62,813 nt of DNA, from positions 1 through 62,813 of the forward strand of contig JAWLFJ010000007.1 in assembly GCA_041685625.1 (NCBI GenBank). The letters run 5' to 3'. Of this stretch, positions 1 to 8,297 are shown one piece after another (positions within the stretch are counted from its first letter, which is position 1; the number at the start of each line of letters is the position of its first letter). This DNA is from Albimonas sp041685625 (lineage in GTDB: Bacteria > Pseudomonadota > Alphaproteobacteria > Rhodobacterales > Rhodobacteraceae). A model generated the notes under the pieces. That model had not been told where the DNA came from. It worked only from the letters and a program-made list of their open reading frames with translations, and did no database searches. The position numbers and the translations under genes were made by a program.

Positions 1-434
1 TTGCGCTTCACCCCGCCGATGATCGCCCAGGCCTCGCCGAAGTCCGCCTGCGCGTGCCCGGGCGGGTGCGCCAGCGGCACGAACGCCTCCTTCAGCGTCG
101 GACGCCGCGGCCGCACGCAGTCCCGCACCGTCGTGCAGCCGCCGTCGAAGCCCCGCTCGTCGCGCAGCCGCTCGAAGATCCGCCGCACCGTGTGGCGCGG
201 CTTGCGCGGCGCCTCCAGGTCCGTGCGCAGGATCTCGTCGATGAAGCCGACATCCGCCTCCAGCTTCGGCCATCGTATCGGGACCGAGCGTCGGCAGCCC
301 GGCGGCTCCGGATGGCTCGCCATCTTCGCCACCGTGCCGCGGTCGATCCCGAACCGCCGCGCCGCCTGCCGGTGGCTCACGCCGTCACGGAACACCGCCA
401 GCCGAACACGCCCGTAAAGCTCCGCCCCGAACAT
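1..434 (-). CDS. istA: IS21 family transposase IstA, N-terminal part
   Basis: The ATG lies at 432-434 and the frame stays open to the window edge, giving 144 codons. The first ~50 residues form a helix-turn-helix of the IstA type (SHRQAARRFGIDRGTVAKM). Next come a linker with the KPRHTVRRIFERLRDERGF pattern and the start of the catalytic core (HPPGHAQADFGEAW), whose Asp is the expected first acidic residue of the DDE triad. These are family hallmarks, so I am confident of the assignment. IstA cuts and joins the element ends, with the AAA+ partner IstB choosing the target. The rest of the gene is outside the window, so whether it is intact is unknown. Confidence 0.88.
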   Translation of the reverse strand, partial: MFGAELYGRVRLAVFRDGVSHRQAARRFGIDRGTVAKMASHPEPPGCRRSVPIRWPKLEADVGFIDEILRTDLEAPRKPRHTVRRIFERLRDERGFDGGCTTVRDCVRPRRPTLKEAFVPLAHPPGHAQADFGEAWAIIGGVKR

Positions 435-551
435 CCTCCCGCCTTCGGATCGATCGCACGATTCGAAGACCTATCCGTGGCGGGATTTGCCACCGCCCGG
501 CGGAGACGATCCCCGCCGCTCTGGTGGCCGATTATTCCGGTGCCCTTCTCA
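1..551 (-). mobile_element. IS21-family insertion sequence, one end plus 5' part of istA (cut by window edge)
   Basis: Read on the minus strand, the element starts near 551 with TG, followed by an end sequence containing CACCGGAATAATCGGCCACC, which resembles IS21-type termini I know from alphaproteobacteria. The N-terminal part of an IstA-type transposase follows. The other end and istB lie outside the window. The 551 boundary is inferred because IS110-like coding sequence stops there and the IS21 end begins. The target duplication cannot be checked with one end only. Confidence 0.7.
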
Positions 552-672
552 GCCCGAGCCCAAACTCGGCCGGATGCCCCCGGAGCGCGTCGACGCGCTG
601 GGTCCGCTGCCGGACCAGGCGCCGGTGCGTCCGGAACGCCACCGCGCGGCCCTGCGTCTCCGCGCTCTTCAC
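552..672 (-). pseudogene. IS110-family transposase remnant interrupted by the IS21 element
   Basis: On the minus strand 552-672 encodes VKSAE...FRTHRRLVRQRTQ followed by RVDALRGHPAEFG. This matches the conserved stretch of IS110-type transposases (VKSAEQQ...RTRDLLVRQRTQ...NALRGHLAEFG). The match breaks off exactly where the IS21 end begins at 551, and it is not recognisable upstream of 672. It is therefore a dead fragment into which IS21 jumped. IS110 transposases are DEDD enzymes; neither the catalytic N-terminus nor the Tnp20 C-terminus is present here. The fragment is short, but the motif is distinctive. Confidence 0.7.
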
Positions 673-995
673 CTGCCCGCCGCGTGCTCGGCGGCGAAAG
701 AGAGGCTGCACGCGCTTCGCCTTTCGCGAGAGGTCGGCGCCTGCTGCTCGGCGCGGCGCGGCCGGAGGGCATCGAGCGCGAGTCGCTGGCGACGGACCGG
801 CGGAACCGCGCCGCACCGGTCGCCGACGGGCCGGAGGCCGGGGCGAATGGCGCCTCAAGCGTGAAGATCGGGTCGGTGGCGGGGCGCTACGGCGCACCCG
901 ATCCCCGCCCGCCGTGCGGACCGTTGCGGTGTCCGCGTTCGGGCGCTGCCTTGGGTTCCACGGTCGTTTCAGGTCTCATGGGCGGCCGGCGGCTC
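673..995. other. Stretch without a recognisable gene
   Basis: This ~320-base, very G+C-rich stretch lies between the IS110 remnant and the end of the flagellar operon. Open frames exist but have arginine/proline-rich compositions typical of non-coding frames and resemble nothing I know. It may hold further decayed IS110 sequence and the terminator of the flagellar operon; I see no clear hairpin with a T-run. Confidence 0.5.
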
Positions 996-1526
996 CTACA
1001 GATCCTGGCGCAGCAAGTCGGTCACCAGCACGTCGTGCACGGCGGGTCCGAGCACGCCGCGTGCGGCCTCGAGGAGCGCGCCGCGCAGATCGCGCATGGC
1101 CGGGCCGGCTGTGAACACGCTGGCGAAGGTCCCGGACTGGGCGTAGCGGAACATCACGTCGAGGAAACGGTCGCGCAGCTTCGGCTCCCGCTCGAACACG
1201 GCGTCTCGCGCGCCCGACTCCATCTCCAGCGTGAGCGACAGGATCATCATGGCCGCCACCTCCCCATCCTCGACCAAGGGGACGAGGAACTGACGGTCGA
1301 TGGCGACGTAATCCCGCCTTTCGTCGGGATCGTAACGCGGCGGCGCGGCGCCGGGCAGGCTGTCCGGCCGCGGCGCGGACGTCGCGTCGGTCGGCGCCGG
1401 CGCTTCGGGCGACGTGGCTTGCGCCGGCCCGCCGGACGGCGCCGCACCGGGCCGCAGATAGTGGCCGGCGGAGAGGCCGCCGGCGAGGCCGAGAAGGGCG
1501 ATCAGGAGCGGGAGGAGAAGCTTCAT
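996..1526 (-). CDS. FliL-like flagellar basal-body-associated protein (second copy)
   Basis: The product is 176 residues, with an N-terminal signal anchor at about residues 1-22, a Pro/Ala-rich linker (~23-65) and a C-terminal domain of about 110 residues. The C-terminal domain has the FliL look: a repeated beta strand followed by a helix, ending in ...AVHDVLVTDLLRQDL, comparable with the RDLLITEF end of the other FliL at 8775-9269. FliL proteins form rings around the stator units and help the motor carry load. This copy is the last gene of the minus-strand flagellar operon, 22 bases after flgH. The family assignment rests on domain shape, ending and context. Why two FliL-like proteins are needed is not shown by the sequence. 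Confidence 0.7.
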   Translation of the reverse strand: MKLLLPLLIALLGLAGGLSAGHYLRPGAAPSGGPAQATSPEAPAPTDATSAPRPDSLPGAAPPRYDPDERRDYVAIDRQFLVPLVEDGEVAAMMILSLTLEMESGARDAVFEREPKLRDRFLDVMFRYAQSGTFASVFTAGPAMRDLRGALLEAARGVLGPAVHDVLVTDLLRQDL

Positions 1527-1548
1527 CGCGTCGCGGACTCCGGCGGGC

Positions 1549-2292
1549 TCAGAAGGGCAGGATCACGTCGAGCACCTGCTGGCCGTAGCGCGGCTGCTGC
1601 AGGTCCGAGATCTGGCCGCGGCCGCCGTAGTCAATCCGCGCTTCGGCCATCTTGTCGTAGGTGATCTCGTTGCGGCGGGAGATGTCCGCGGGCCGGACGA
1701 TGCCGGCGACCTGAAGGTCCCGCAACTCGTAGTTGACGCGCACCTCCTGGTTGCCGGCGACGACGAGATGGCCGTTCGGCAGCACGTCGACCACGGTTGC
1801 GGCGATGCGCAGCGTGATCTCCTCGTTCCGCGCGACCGAGCCCTCGCCGACGGAGGAGGAGCCGGAGCCGATCCCCACGCCTGGATCGACGGGCACGCCG
1901 AAGGCGCCGTCGATCAGCGTCGGCAGACCGAAAAGGGCGGAGACGGAGAGGTCTTCCTCCGCGTTGCGGCTGCGACGGGTGTTGTTTCGGATCTCGGCCT
2001 CGTCGTCGATCTCGATCACCACGGTGAGGATGTCGCCCAGGGTGCGCGCCCGGCGGTCACCGAAAAGCGACTCCGGACCCGAGCGCCAGAGCGACGCCAT
2101 CGCGTAGGGCGGCGGCGTCTCCTCCGGCGGCGAGGCGACGGCGATCCGGCTCGGCGCGACGGGCGGCACCGGCTGCTGCGCCTTTCCGGGAGGGGTGAAG
2201 TCCGGCGCGCGGCCGACGCGGTCGAGCCGGGCGCAGCCGGCCACGGCGCTCAGGGCGACGAGCGCGACGAGGGCCGCGTGCGGAACCGTCAC
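1549..2292 (-). CDS. flgH: Flagellar L-ring protein FlgH
   Basis: This lipoprotein of 247 residues forms the L-ring, the outer-membrane bushing around the flagellar rod. The signal peptide ends in a lipobox, V-A-G-C, with the lipidated Cys at residue 20. The FlgH core follows: SLFGDRRARTLGDILTVVIEI and, near the C-terminus, GNQEVRVNYELRDLQVAGIVRPADI and YGGRGQISDLQQPRYGQQ, each a family hallmark. Length is normal for alphaproteobacteria. It overlaps flgA by four bases (ATGA-type junction), so the two are translationally coupled. The P-ring protein FlgI is not in this window. Confidence 0.96.
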   Translation of the reverse strand: MTVPHAALVALVALSAVAGCARLDRVGRAPDFTPPGKAQQPVPPVAPSRIAVASPPEETPPPYAMASLWRSGPESLFGDRRARTLGDILTVVIEIDDEAEIRNNTRRSRNAEEDLSVSALFGLPTLIDGAFGVPVDPGVGIGSGSSSVGEGSVARNEEITLRIAATVVDVLPNGHLVVAGNQEVRVNYELRDLQVAGIVRPADISRRNEITYDKMAEARIDYGGRGQISDLQQPRYGQQVLDVILPF

Positions 2293-2762
2293 GGCGAGAC
2301 CTCCACCAGCGACGGCCCGGCCACGCGGCCGGTCACGGTCCGGCGCGAGCCGAGATTCATGATGCGCACGCGCTCGCCGGCTCCGCCACGGTCGAGGGCG
2401 CGGCCCTCCGCCCGGATCACGAGCCCACCCTTGCGGTAGAGCAGCTCGACGAGGTCGTTGCGCTCGATCAGCGCGGGCGGCCCGAGATCCTCGGCCCGGA
2501 CGGGGCGGCCCGGGTAGAGCGCGACGCGGGTTTCGAGGCCGATCGCTGCGTCGACCCGCGCCAGACCGGCGCCGGACGCGGTCTCGGCGAGGGCGAGGTC
2601 GCCGGCGCCGAGGACGGTGCGGCTCGGGATCGCGCGGGCGGCGACGACGACGCCGTCCCCGGCCGCGGGCTCTGCCTCGGCCGGAGCCGCGACGGCGAGC
2701 AATGCGGCGAGGGCCGGCGCGGCGGCGAGGGGACCGAGGCGCGGTGCGGACATCCTCGTCAC
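2289..2762 (-). CDS. flgA: Flagellar P-ring assembly chaperone FlgA
   Basis: FlgA is a periplasmic chaperone for assembly of the FlgI P-ring. The 157-residue protein has a Sec signal peptide (cleavage after about residue 30, A-E-A). A SAF-type domain follows, with the features ARAIPSRTVLGAGDLAL, LYPGRPVRAEDL and the C-terminal GERVRIMNL...TGRVAGPSLVEV pattern. It is the short alphaproteobacterial form without the extra N-terminal domain of E. coli FlgA. It overlaps flgG and flgH by four bases on each side, inside one operon. Confidence 0.92.
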   Translation of the reverse strand: MTRMSAPRLGPLAAAPALAALLAVAAPAEAEPAAGDGVVVAARAIPSRTVLGAGDLALAETASGAGLARVDAAIGLETRVALYPGRPVRAEDLGPPALIERNDLVELLYRKGGLVIRAEGRALDRGGAGERVRIMNLGSRRTVTGRVAGPSLVEVSP

Positions 2763-3544
2763 CGGATCTGAGCCGAAGCGGCCATCATCTGATCGGCCGC
2801 CGTGATCACCTTGGCGTTGAGCTCGTAGCCGCGCTGCGCCTCGATCAGGCGGGTGATTTCGCGCACCGCGTCGACGGCGCTGTCCTCGAGAAAGCCTTGG
2901 CGGAAGACGCCGCGGCCGTCGCGCCCGGCTTCGCCGATCTCGGGTGCGCCGGAGGCGGCGGTCTCGCGGTAGAGGTTGCCGCCCATCGCCTCCAATCCCT
3001 TCTCGTTGGCGAAGCTGGCGAGCGCGAACGCCCCGAGTTGGCGACCTTCGACCTGGTCGTCGAAATAGGCGTAGACCTCGCCGTCCGCGTTGATCGAGAT
3101 GGCGCGGGCGTCGGCGGGGACGGTGATCTCCGGGATCACGGGATGCCCGTCCGAGGTTACGATCAGGCCGTCGGCGTCGCGCTTCAGCGCACCGTCGCGG
3201 GTGAAGGCGGAGAGCCCCGTCGGGAGCAGGACCTCGAGATAGCCGTCGCCTTCGATGGCGAGGTCGAGGTCGCCGCCCGTGTTGCGCAACGAGCCTTGCG
3301 CGATCTCCATTGTCACGGCGGCGGTTCGCACCCCGAGGCCGAGCTGGACGCCGGTGGGCAGCACGCTGCCGTCGGCGGCGTTGACCGTGCCGGGCCGGCG
3401 CGACTGTTCGTAGTGGAGATCAGCGAACTCGGCCCTCCGAGGATTGTAGGCGGTGGTGCTCATGTTGGCGAGGTTGTTGGAGATGACCTCGACCCGCGTC
3501 TGCTGGGCCTGCATCCCGGTGGCGGCGATCTTCAGCGCGCGCAT
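2759..3544 (-). CDS. flgG: Flagellar distal rod protein FlgG
   Basis: The product is 261 residues, the usual length of FlgG, which builds the distal rod through the L and P rings. The N-terminus has the rod/hook signature (IAATGMQAQQTRVEVISNN, then LANMSTTAYNPRRAEFADL). The middle carries the GDLDLAIEGDGYLEV hallmark. The C-terminus has GFLEDSAVDAVREITRLIEA followed by QRGYELNAKVI, the conserved helix that stacks in the axial structure. It lies 63 bases downstream of flgF and overlaps flgA by four bases. It is exported by the flagellar type III system, so no Sec signal is expected. Confidence 0.97.
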   Translation of the reverse strand: MRALKIAATGMQAQQTRVEVISNNLANMSTTAYNPRRAEFADLHYEQSRRPGTVNAADGSVLPTGVQLGLGVRTAAVTMEIAQGSLRNTGGDLDLAIEGDGYLEVLLPTGLSAFTRDGALKRDADGLIVTSDGHPVIPEITVPADARAISINADGEVYAYFDDQVEGRQLGAFALASFANEKGLEAMGGNLYRETAASGAPEIGEAGRDGRGVFRQGFLEDSAVDAVREITRLIEAQRGYELNAKVITAADQMMAASAQIR

Positions 3545-3607
3545 GGCGGTCTCCTTCTGGATCCAAGGTGGTGGCGCCGCGGCGGCGCCGCCGGTGACGA
3601 GCCGCTG

Positions 3608-4327
3608 TCAGGCGGTTCCCGCGAGCGTCCGTACGGCGGTGCGCACACGCTGGTCCTCCTGCTCAAGCGCCCGCTGACCGGCCTCGTAGGCGCGTTGCAC
3701 GGCGATCATCCGGGCGAGTTCCGTCACCGGCGAGACGTTCGAGCCCTCGAGAAAGCCTTGGCGCAGGTGCGTCTCCACGGGCTCGACGGGGCCTGTGGCC
3801 TCGAACAGCTGTCCGGTCTCCCGGATCAGCGCGACATCATCGGTCGGCGCGACGAGACCGAGACGAGCGGCGGGGCGACCGTCCACGGAAACGGCACCGT
3901 CGGCGCTCACGCCGATCTCCGAGGCGCCGGGCGGCAGAACCACCGGTGCGCCTCCGGCGTCGAGCAGGACATGACCTTCGGCCGTGGCGACGGTCCCGTC
4001 GGCGCGTTGCAGGAAGGCTCCGGCGCGTGTCAGCCGTTCGCCTCCGGGCGTCTCCACGCGGAAGAACCCCGGTCCTTCGATGGCGAGATCGAGGGCGCCG
4101 CCCGTGGCCTCCGACGTGCCTGGTGCGAAATCGGTGACGCGGACCCTGGCGCGGCTCATCGAGACGGAGCCTCCTTCGACCGGGAGGCGCGCGACGACTT
4201 CGGAGAACAGGGTCGCCTCGCGCCGATAGCCGGCGGTCGACATGTTGGCGACGTTGTTGGCGACGAGGCGCATCTCGTCCCGCAGGCCGGCCTGTCGGCC
4301 GAGAGCGACATAGACCGCGTTATCCAT
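3608..4327 (-). CDS. flgF: Flagellar proximal rod protein FlgF
   Basis: This is a 239-residue axial protein of the proximal rod. It has the N-terminal helix with ANNVANMSTAGYRRE, the central GALDLAIEGPGFFRVETPGG motif and the C-terminal GFLEGSNVSPVTELARMI plus QRAYEAGQRALEQED helix. Its shorter length and the GTSEATGG region before the central motif distinguish it from FlgG next door. The ATG at 4325-4327 lies just inside the end of the upstream 810-residue gene, giving an 8-base overlap and probable coupling. Confidence 0.95.
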   Translation of the reverse strand: MDNAVYVALGRQAGLRDEMRLVANNVANMSTAGYRREATLFSEVVARLPVEGGSVSMSRARVRVTDFAPGTSEATGGALDLAIEGPGFFRVETPGGERLTRAGAFLQRADGTVATAEGHVLLDAGGAPVVLPPGASEIGVSADGAVSVDGRPAARLGLVAPTDDVALIRETGQLFEATGPVEPVETHLRQGFLEGSNVSPVTELARMIAVQRAYEAGQRALEQEDQRVRTAVRTLAGTA

Positions 4328-6752
4328 CCTCGAGAATCTCCTTGACCTTGTCCCTGATTCGGGACGCGCGTGCGATCGCCTCGCGTGCCGCCGCGAGAGA
4401 GGGGGCTCCGGCGGGAGCGGCCGCGTTGCGCGGGTCGTCGGCTGGCGGGAGACGAAGTCTCGGTTCGAAGCCGTCGATCATCGCCTCGGCGAGCGCGGCG
4501 CGGGTCGCGTCGAGGTCGGCCTTGCGCGCCGCCTCCCAGCGTCCGGCGCGAAAGGCGAGGTCGCCGCGCCATGAAGAGGCAACGGACCCGGACGCGGCCT
4601 GGAAGGCGTCGTCGTATCGCCCCGCCAAGGCGTGGATTCGCGTTCGGAGGGCGGCGGATTCGTCGCCGTCGAGCGTCTCGAGGTGCTCGAGCGCCGGATC
4701 GCCGCGCCACATGGCCGCTTCGGCCCGCGCGGCCGCTATCCTGGAGTGTTCGTCGGCGCGCGCGAGGGCTGGAGTCAGCAGTTCGCGAGCGACGTTGGGC
4801 AGGCCGATCGTGACCAGTTCCTCGGCGATGCGCCGCCGGGCGGGATCCCACGCCGGGTCGTCGCCGAGTGCACGGCGATTGGCGAGGACCGCTTCGGCGT
4901 ACGCCACCGGGCCGACGGCTTCGGCCGTGAGCGTCTCCAGAGCTCGCCTTAGGGCCGCGGCGACGGCGTCGTCGGATCGGCGCGTCAGCGGCAGGCGCCC
5001 GGCGTAAGCGTCGAAGAGCGCCGAGAGTTCACCCTTACCCGCGCGTCCCCGGATTTCCGCCACCAAGAGGTCGAGGCCGAGCGACGTCCCACGGTTCGCG
5101 AACGCCGCTGCGCCGAGCCGCTGAAGCCGATCCTCGGAAATCGCCCGGCCGGCCGCCATGTCGCGCTCGGTCAGCGTGAGAAGGGCGCGCTCGGCCTCGG
5201 GACCTCCGCCGGCCGCCACCCTCGACAGCGTCGCCTCGCCGCGCGACGCGTCTCCAAGCCGCAGCGCGAGGCCGGCGGCTGCAAGTCGCCAGGCGTCGCC
5301 ATGATCGCCGGCCGCCCGCTCCAGCCGCAGCGCCGTAGCCTCCGCGAGGTCGAGCGCGTCGAGCGCGAGCAGGGTCTCGACGATCTGCGGCGCGAGGGCG
5401 CGGCGCAACGCGATCGGAAGCGCCTCGAACGCCTCCAGGATCGACTCCCGCCAGCCATCCTCGCCGAGCGCCTCCGGTGCGGGGGCCAGGCCAGCCGCCA
5501 GGCGCCAGACTCCAAGTCGCCCGCCGCAGGCCGGACGCGACGCCAGTCGCCCGACGGCTTCGTTCGGAGTTCCGTCCAGCACGGCGGCGGCGACGCGCAG
5601 CCACGCGACCTGCTCTGAAGCGGCTCCGAACGCCGAGAGCGCCTGCCGGGCCTCGGCCCCGAATCCCATGGCGAGATAGACCTCGGCCAGCTGCACGGCC
5701 TCAGCCTCGGCAGGTCGGTCGAGTTCGGTGACGATCACGGCTCGGAGCCGCCCGATCCGTTGAAGCAGAACGTCCTGCGACGGCGCTAAGTCGCCGGTCC
5801 AGGCCGCGGCGTCCAGCCACTCCTCGCCGTGGCAGCGCGCCGCGCGCTCGGCCGCTTCGTCGGCCAAGATGAGAGGGTCGCGGCGACCGGGCGGGTCGAA
5901 GGCGGTGCGGGCCTCGAGTTGCACGGCATCCTTCATCGACTTCGGCGATGAAACGGGATCGGGCTGCACTTGCGCGGGCGTGATCGATGCGGTGGCGGTC
6001 TCCGTCGGAGAAGCCGATTCATCGGCCGCGTTCGGCACGGGCGTCGACTCAGGCTCGAGCGGGGATGGCGCATTCGGCACGGCGTCGGAGTCGCGAAACT
6101 CGATCAGCCCCTGGTCCGCCGCCCGGGTCAGTTGGCGCAGCAGCCGATCCCGGGCTTGCGCCACCGAAATCGGCTCGCTCTCCGGGTCCGGTGGTCTCCG
6201 GACCTCCGGCGCAGGGGCCTCGCCCTCGGGGTCCGGGACGGGCCCTCGCGGGGCGGCGGCGGGCGACGGCGACTGCGCCCGATCCGGCGGCGTCGAGATC
6301 GGTGCATCCCGGTCCATAGGCTCGCTTCGGGTGGTCGCGCGCGACGGCGCCCGTGATCGCGTGTCGCGCGGTCGCAGATCGATGACGAGCATCGTCTCCG
6401 CAAACCGATACGCGTCGGCCTCGCAGTCGCAGGAGAGCGTGAGACGAAGGGCGGATCCTCCGGCCGGTCCCGGCTCCGCCCGTGCCGCGGTGATCCGCGT
6501 GACGCGGCGCTGCGGGAAGATCTGACGGACGTCGAAGTCGAACCGGCGCTGTGGGAAGGTCAAGAGGAGGCGACGGCCGTCGAGATCGATGCGCCAGTCC
6601 GTCGACGCCGGAAGGTCGAACGCTAGGCGGCTGAAGCCGGCGTGCTCGCCGGCGCGGACCAGGATCCTCTCCGGCGTCGACGCCTCCTGAGCGCCGGCCG
6701 TCACGGTCGCCAAGGCGGCGAGCGACGCGACGAGGAAACGGAACGGTCTCAT
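4320..6752 (-). CDS. Large exported flagellar-operon protein with AMIN-like N-domain and helical-repeat C-region
   Basis: I do not recognise a named gene. The ATG at 6750-6752 overlaps the motA stop as ATGA, giving 810 residues. Residues 1-21 are a Sec signal peptide ending A-G-A. About 26-125 form a beta-rich domain resembling AMIN domains (HAGFSRLAFDLP, LLLTFPQRRFDFDV, TLSCDCEADAYRF with a Cys pair). A Pro/Ser/Ala-rich linker spans ~130-270. The remaining ~540 residues are Ala/Leu/Arg-rich helices that look like degenerate TPR/solenoid repeats. It sits between motA and flgF, coupled to both, so a periplasmic role at the motor or rod is likely. By position it could be an analogue of rhizobial MotC, a periplasmic partner of MotB, but I see no clear MotC similarity. 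Confidence 0.8.
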   Translation of the reverse strand: MRPFRFLVASLAALATVTAGAQEASTPERILVRAGEHAGFSRLAFDLPASTDWRIDLDGRRLLLTFPQRRFDFDVRQIFPQRRVTRITAARAEPGPAGGSALRLTLSCDCEADAYRFAETMLVIDLRPRDTRSRAPSRATTRSEPMDRDAPISTPPDRAQSPSPAAAPRGPVPDPEGEAPAPEVRRPPDPESEPISVAQARDRLLRQLTRAADQGLIEFRDSDAVPNAPSPLEPESTPVPNAADESASPTETATASITPAQVQPDPVSSPKSMKDAVQLEARTAFDPPGRRDPLILADEAAERAARCHGEEWLDAAAWTGDLAPSQDVLLQRIGRLRAVIVTELDRPAEAEAVQLAEVYLAMGFGAEARQALSAFGAASEQVAWLRVAAAVLDGTPNEAVGRLASRPACGGRLGVWRLAAGLAPAPEALGEDGWRESILEAFEALPIALRRALAPQIVETLLALDALDLAEATALRLERAAGDHGDAWRLAAAGLALRLGDASRGEATLSRVAAGGGPEAERALLTLTERDMAAGRAISEDRLQRLGAAAFANRGTSLGLDLLVAEIRGRAGKGELSALFDAYAGRLPLTRRSDDAVAAALRRALETLTAEAVGPVAYAEAVLANRRALGDDPAWDPARRRIAEELVTIGLPNVARELLTPALARADEHSRIAAARAEAAMWRGDPALEHLETLDGDESAALRTRIHALAGRYDDAFQAASGSVASSWRGDLAFRAGRWEAARKADLDATRAALAEAMIDGFEPRLRLPPADDPRNAAAPAGAPSLAAAREAIARASRIRDKVKEILEDG

Positions 6753-7615
6753 GCGGCGGCCTTGGTGTTGCGCAGAGCGTCGTTGAGGTCCGAGAAGCTC
6801 GGGCGCACCTCTCTCGGGGTGTTCTGGCGACCGACCTCGACGCAGATGTCCGGAGAGTGGTTGTGCAGACTGGCGACGAGAACTTCGCGGATCAGCAGGT
6901 AGAAGCCATGATCCTGACCAGAGATCGCCTTGACCCTCGTGGCCAGCGGACCGACGAAGCCATAGGCTAGGAACACGCCCAGAAACGTGCCGACGAGGGC
7001 GCCGCCGATCATCTTTCCGAGCACTTCGGGCGGCTGATCGATCGAGGCCATGGTCTTGATGACCCCGAGCACCGCAGCGACGATGCCGAGTGCGGGCAGC
7101 GCGTCGGCCATTCCTTGAAGAGCGTGGCTCGTGTGCATTGCGTGGTGCAGCCGCGCATCCAGCTGCTTTTCGAGCACTTCCTCGACCTGATGGGGATCGT
7201 CGTAGTTCATGGTGCCCGCGCGCAGCGTGTCGCAGATCATGTCTGTCGCCGTACGGTCGGCCTGGATGCGGGGGTAGCGGGAGAAGATCGGCGAGCTTTC
7301 CGGCGCCTCGACATGGGTTTCGAGGTCCATCGGGTTGGCGCGGGCGACGCGGATGAGCTCGAACAGGAGACACAGGAGGTCGCGGAAGTCCTGCGATCGC
7401 CAGTGCGGGCCCTTGAACGCCTTGGCCACGTCGCTGAGGGAGTGCTTCACGATCGAGATGTCGTTCGACAGGAGAAAGGCGCCGACGGCGGCGCCGCCGA
7501 TCATCATCATCTCGAAGGGCAGCGCGGCCATGATGATGCCGAGCTTGCCGCCTGCGGCGAGATAGCCGCCGAAGACCATCCCGAAGGTCAGGGCGATGCC
7601 GACGATTCCTAACAT
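6749..7615 (-). CDS. motA: Flagellar stator protein MotA
   Basis: MotA (288 residues) is the membrane subunit of the proton-driven stator. It has four membrane segments: two near the N-terminus (~1-20 and ~33-52) and two after the cytoplasmic loop (around the ALPALGIVAAVLGVIKTM stretch and the GGALVGTFLGVFLAYGFVG stretch). The cytoplasmic loop holds IRVARANPMDLETHVEAP, where the Arg and Glu that contact FliG lie, and the Pro of ADALPALG matches the proton-channel proline. It lies 73 bases after motE and overlaps the next gene by four bases. The partner MotB is not in the window and must be encoded elsewhere. Confidence 0.96.
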   Translation of the reverse strand: MLGIVGIALTFGMVFGGYLAAGGKLGIIMAALPFEMMMIGGAAVGAFLLSNDISIVKHSLSDVAKAFKGPHWRSQDFRDLLCLLFELIRVARANPMDLETHVEAPESSPIFSRYPRIQADRTATDMICDTLRAGTMNYDDPHQVEEVLEKQLDARLHHAMHTSHALQGMADALPALGIVAAVLGVIKTMASIDQPPEVLGKMIGGALVGTFLGVFLAYGFVGPLATRVKAISGQDHGFYLLIREVLVASLHNHSPDICVEVGRQNTPREVRPSFSDLNDALRNTKAAA

Positions 7616-7688
7616 GGTGCTCCCGATGCAGCAGGCGGACGCGGCGAGGATGGGCCCGCCGGGTTAACGGAAGGCCAAGACGGCGCCC

Positions 7689-8297
7689 TCACTCGGTGGG
7701 AGCGGCGGCGTTTCGGCCGGCGATGACGGCGGAGACCGCGTAGGCGCGCTCGGGCGGCAGTTCGGCGAGAATCTCGGCGGCTGCCTCGCGGTCCATTCGC
7801 GCGAGGAAGCCGGCGGCGAACACGACGTCCATCGATTCGAAGATGCGCGCGGCGCTCTTCGGTTTCATCGATTCGTAAACTGCGACGAGCCGCCCGACGT
7901 CGTCCTCGGCGGCCTCGTCCGCGATGGCGAGGGTCGCTGCAAGGCGACGCTCGGCGTCCTCGAGGGCGACCGCCTCGGCCCGAAAGCGGCGTTCGGCGGC
8001 TTCCAGCACCCGCGCGCGGTCGGCCAGCACCCCGGCCCGTTCGTCGAGCTGATCCTCGCGCTCGCGTATCGCCGCGAGCAGCGAGCCCGGCTCCGGCGCC
8101 GGGCAGGCGCCCGAGGGGGTGGCGATGGACGCTCGATCCACGGCTGCGGCGACGAGCGCGCCGTCGGGGTCGGCGGCGCGGGCGATGGCGGAGCCGGCGA
8201 AGCAGAGCGCGAGGAGCAGCAGGGCGCCGGGTCCACGGAGGCTGGGGGGGCCCGCCGCCCGGTCCTTGATCCGGGCCAGCGCTTCGGCCCCGATCAA
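7689..8297 (-). CDS. motE: MotE-type flagellar motor protein
   Basis: A 202-residue protein with an N-terminal signal/anchor (hydrophobic ~22-40) and a central coiled coil (~75-125, rich in Glu/Arg/Ala, beginning IREREDQLDERAGVL). The C-terminal MgtE-N-like domain has the MotE signature YESMKPKSAARIFESMD and ILAELPPERAYAVSAVIAGR. In rhizobia MotE is a periplasmic chaperone for motor proteins. The product sits directly before motA and overlaps the DUF6468 gene by four bases. The N-terminus may be an uncleaved anchor rather than a cleaved signal. Confidence 0.88.
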   Translation of the reverse strand: MIGAEALARIKDRAAGPPSLRGPGALLLLALCFAGSAIARAADPDGALVAAAVDRASIATPSGACPAPEPGSLLAAIREREDQLDERAGVLADRARVLEAAERRFRAEAVALEDAERRLAATLAIADEAAEDDVGRLVAVYESMKPKSAARIFESMDVVFAAGFLARMDREAAAEILAELPPERAYAVSAVIAGRNAAAPTE

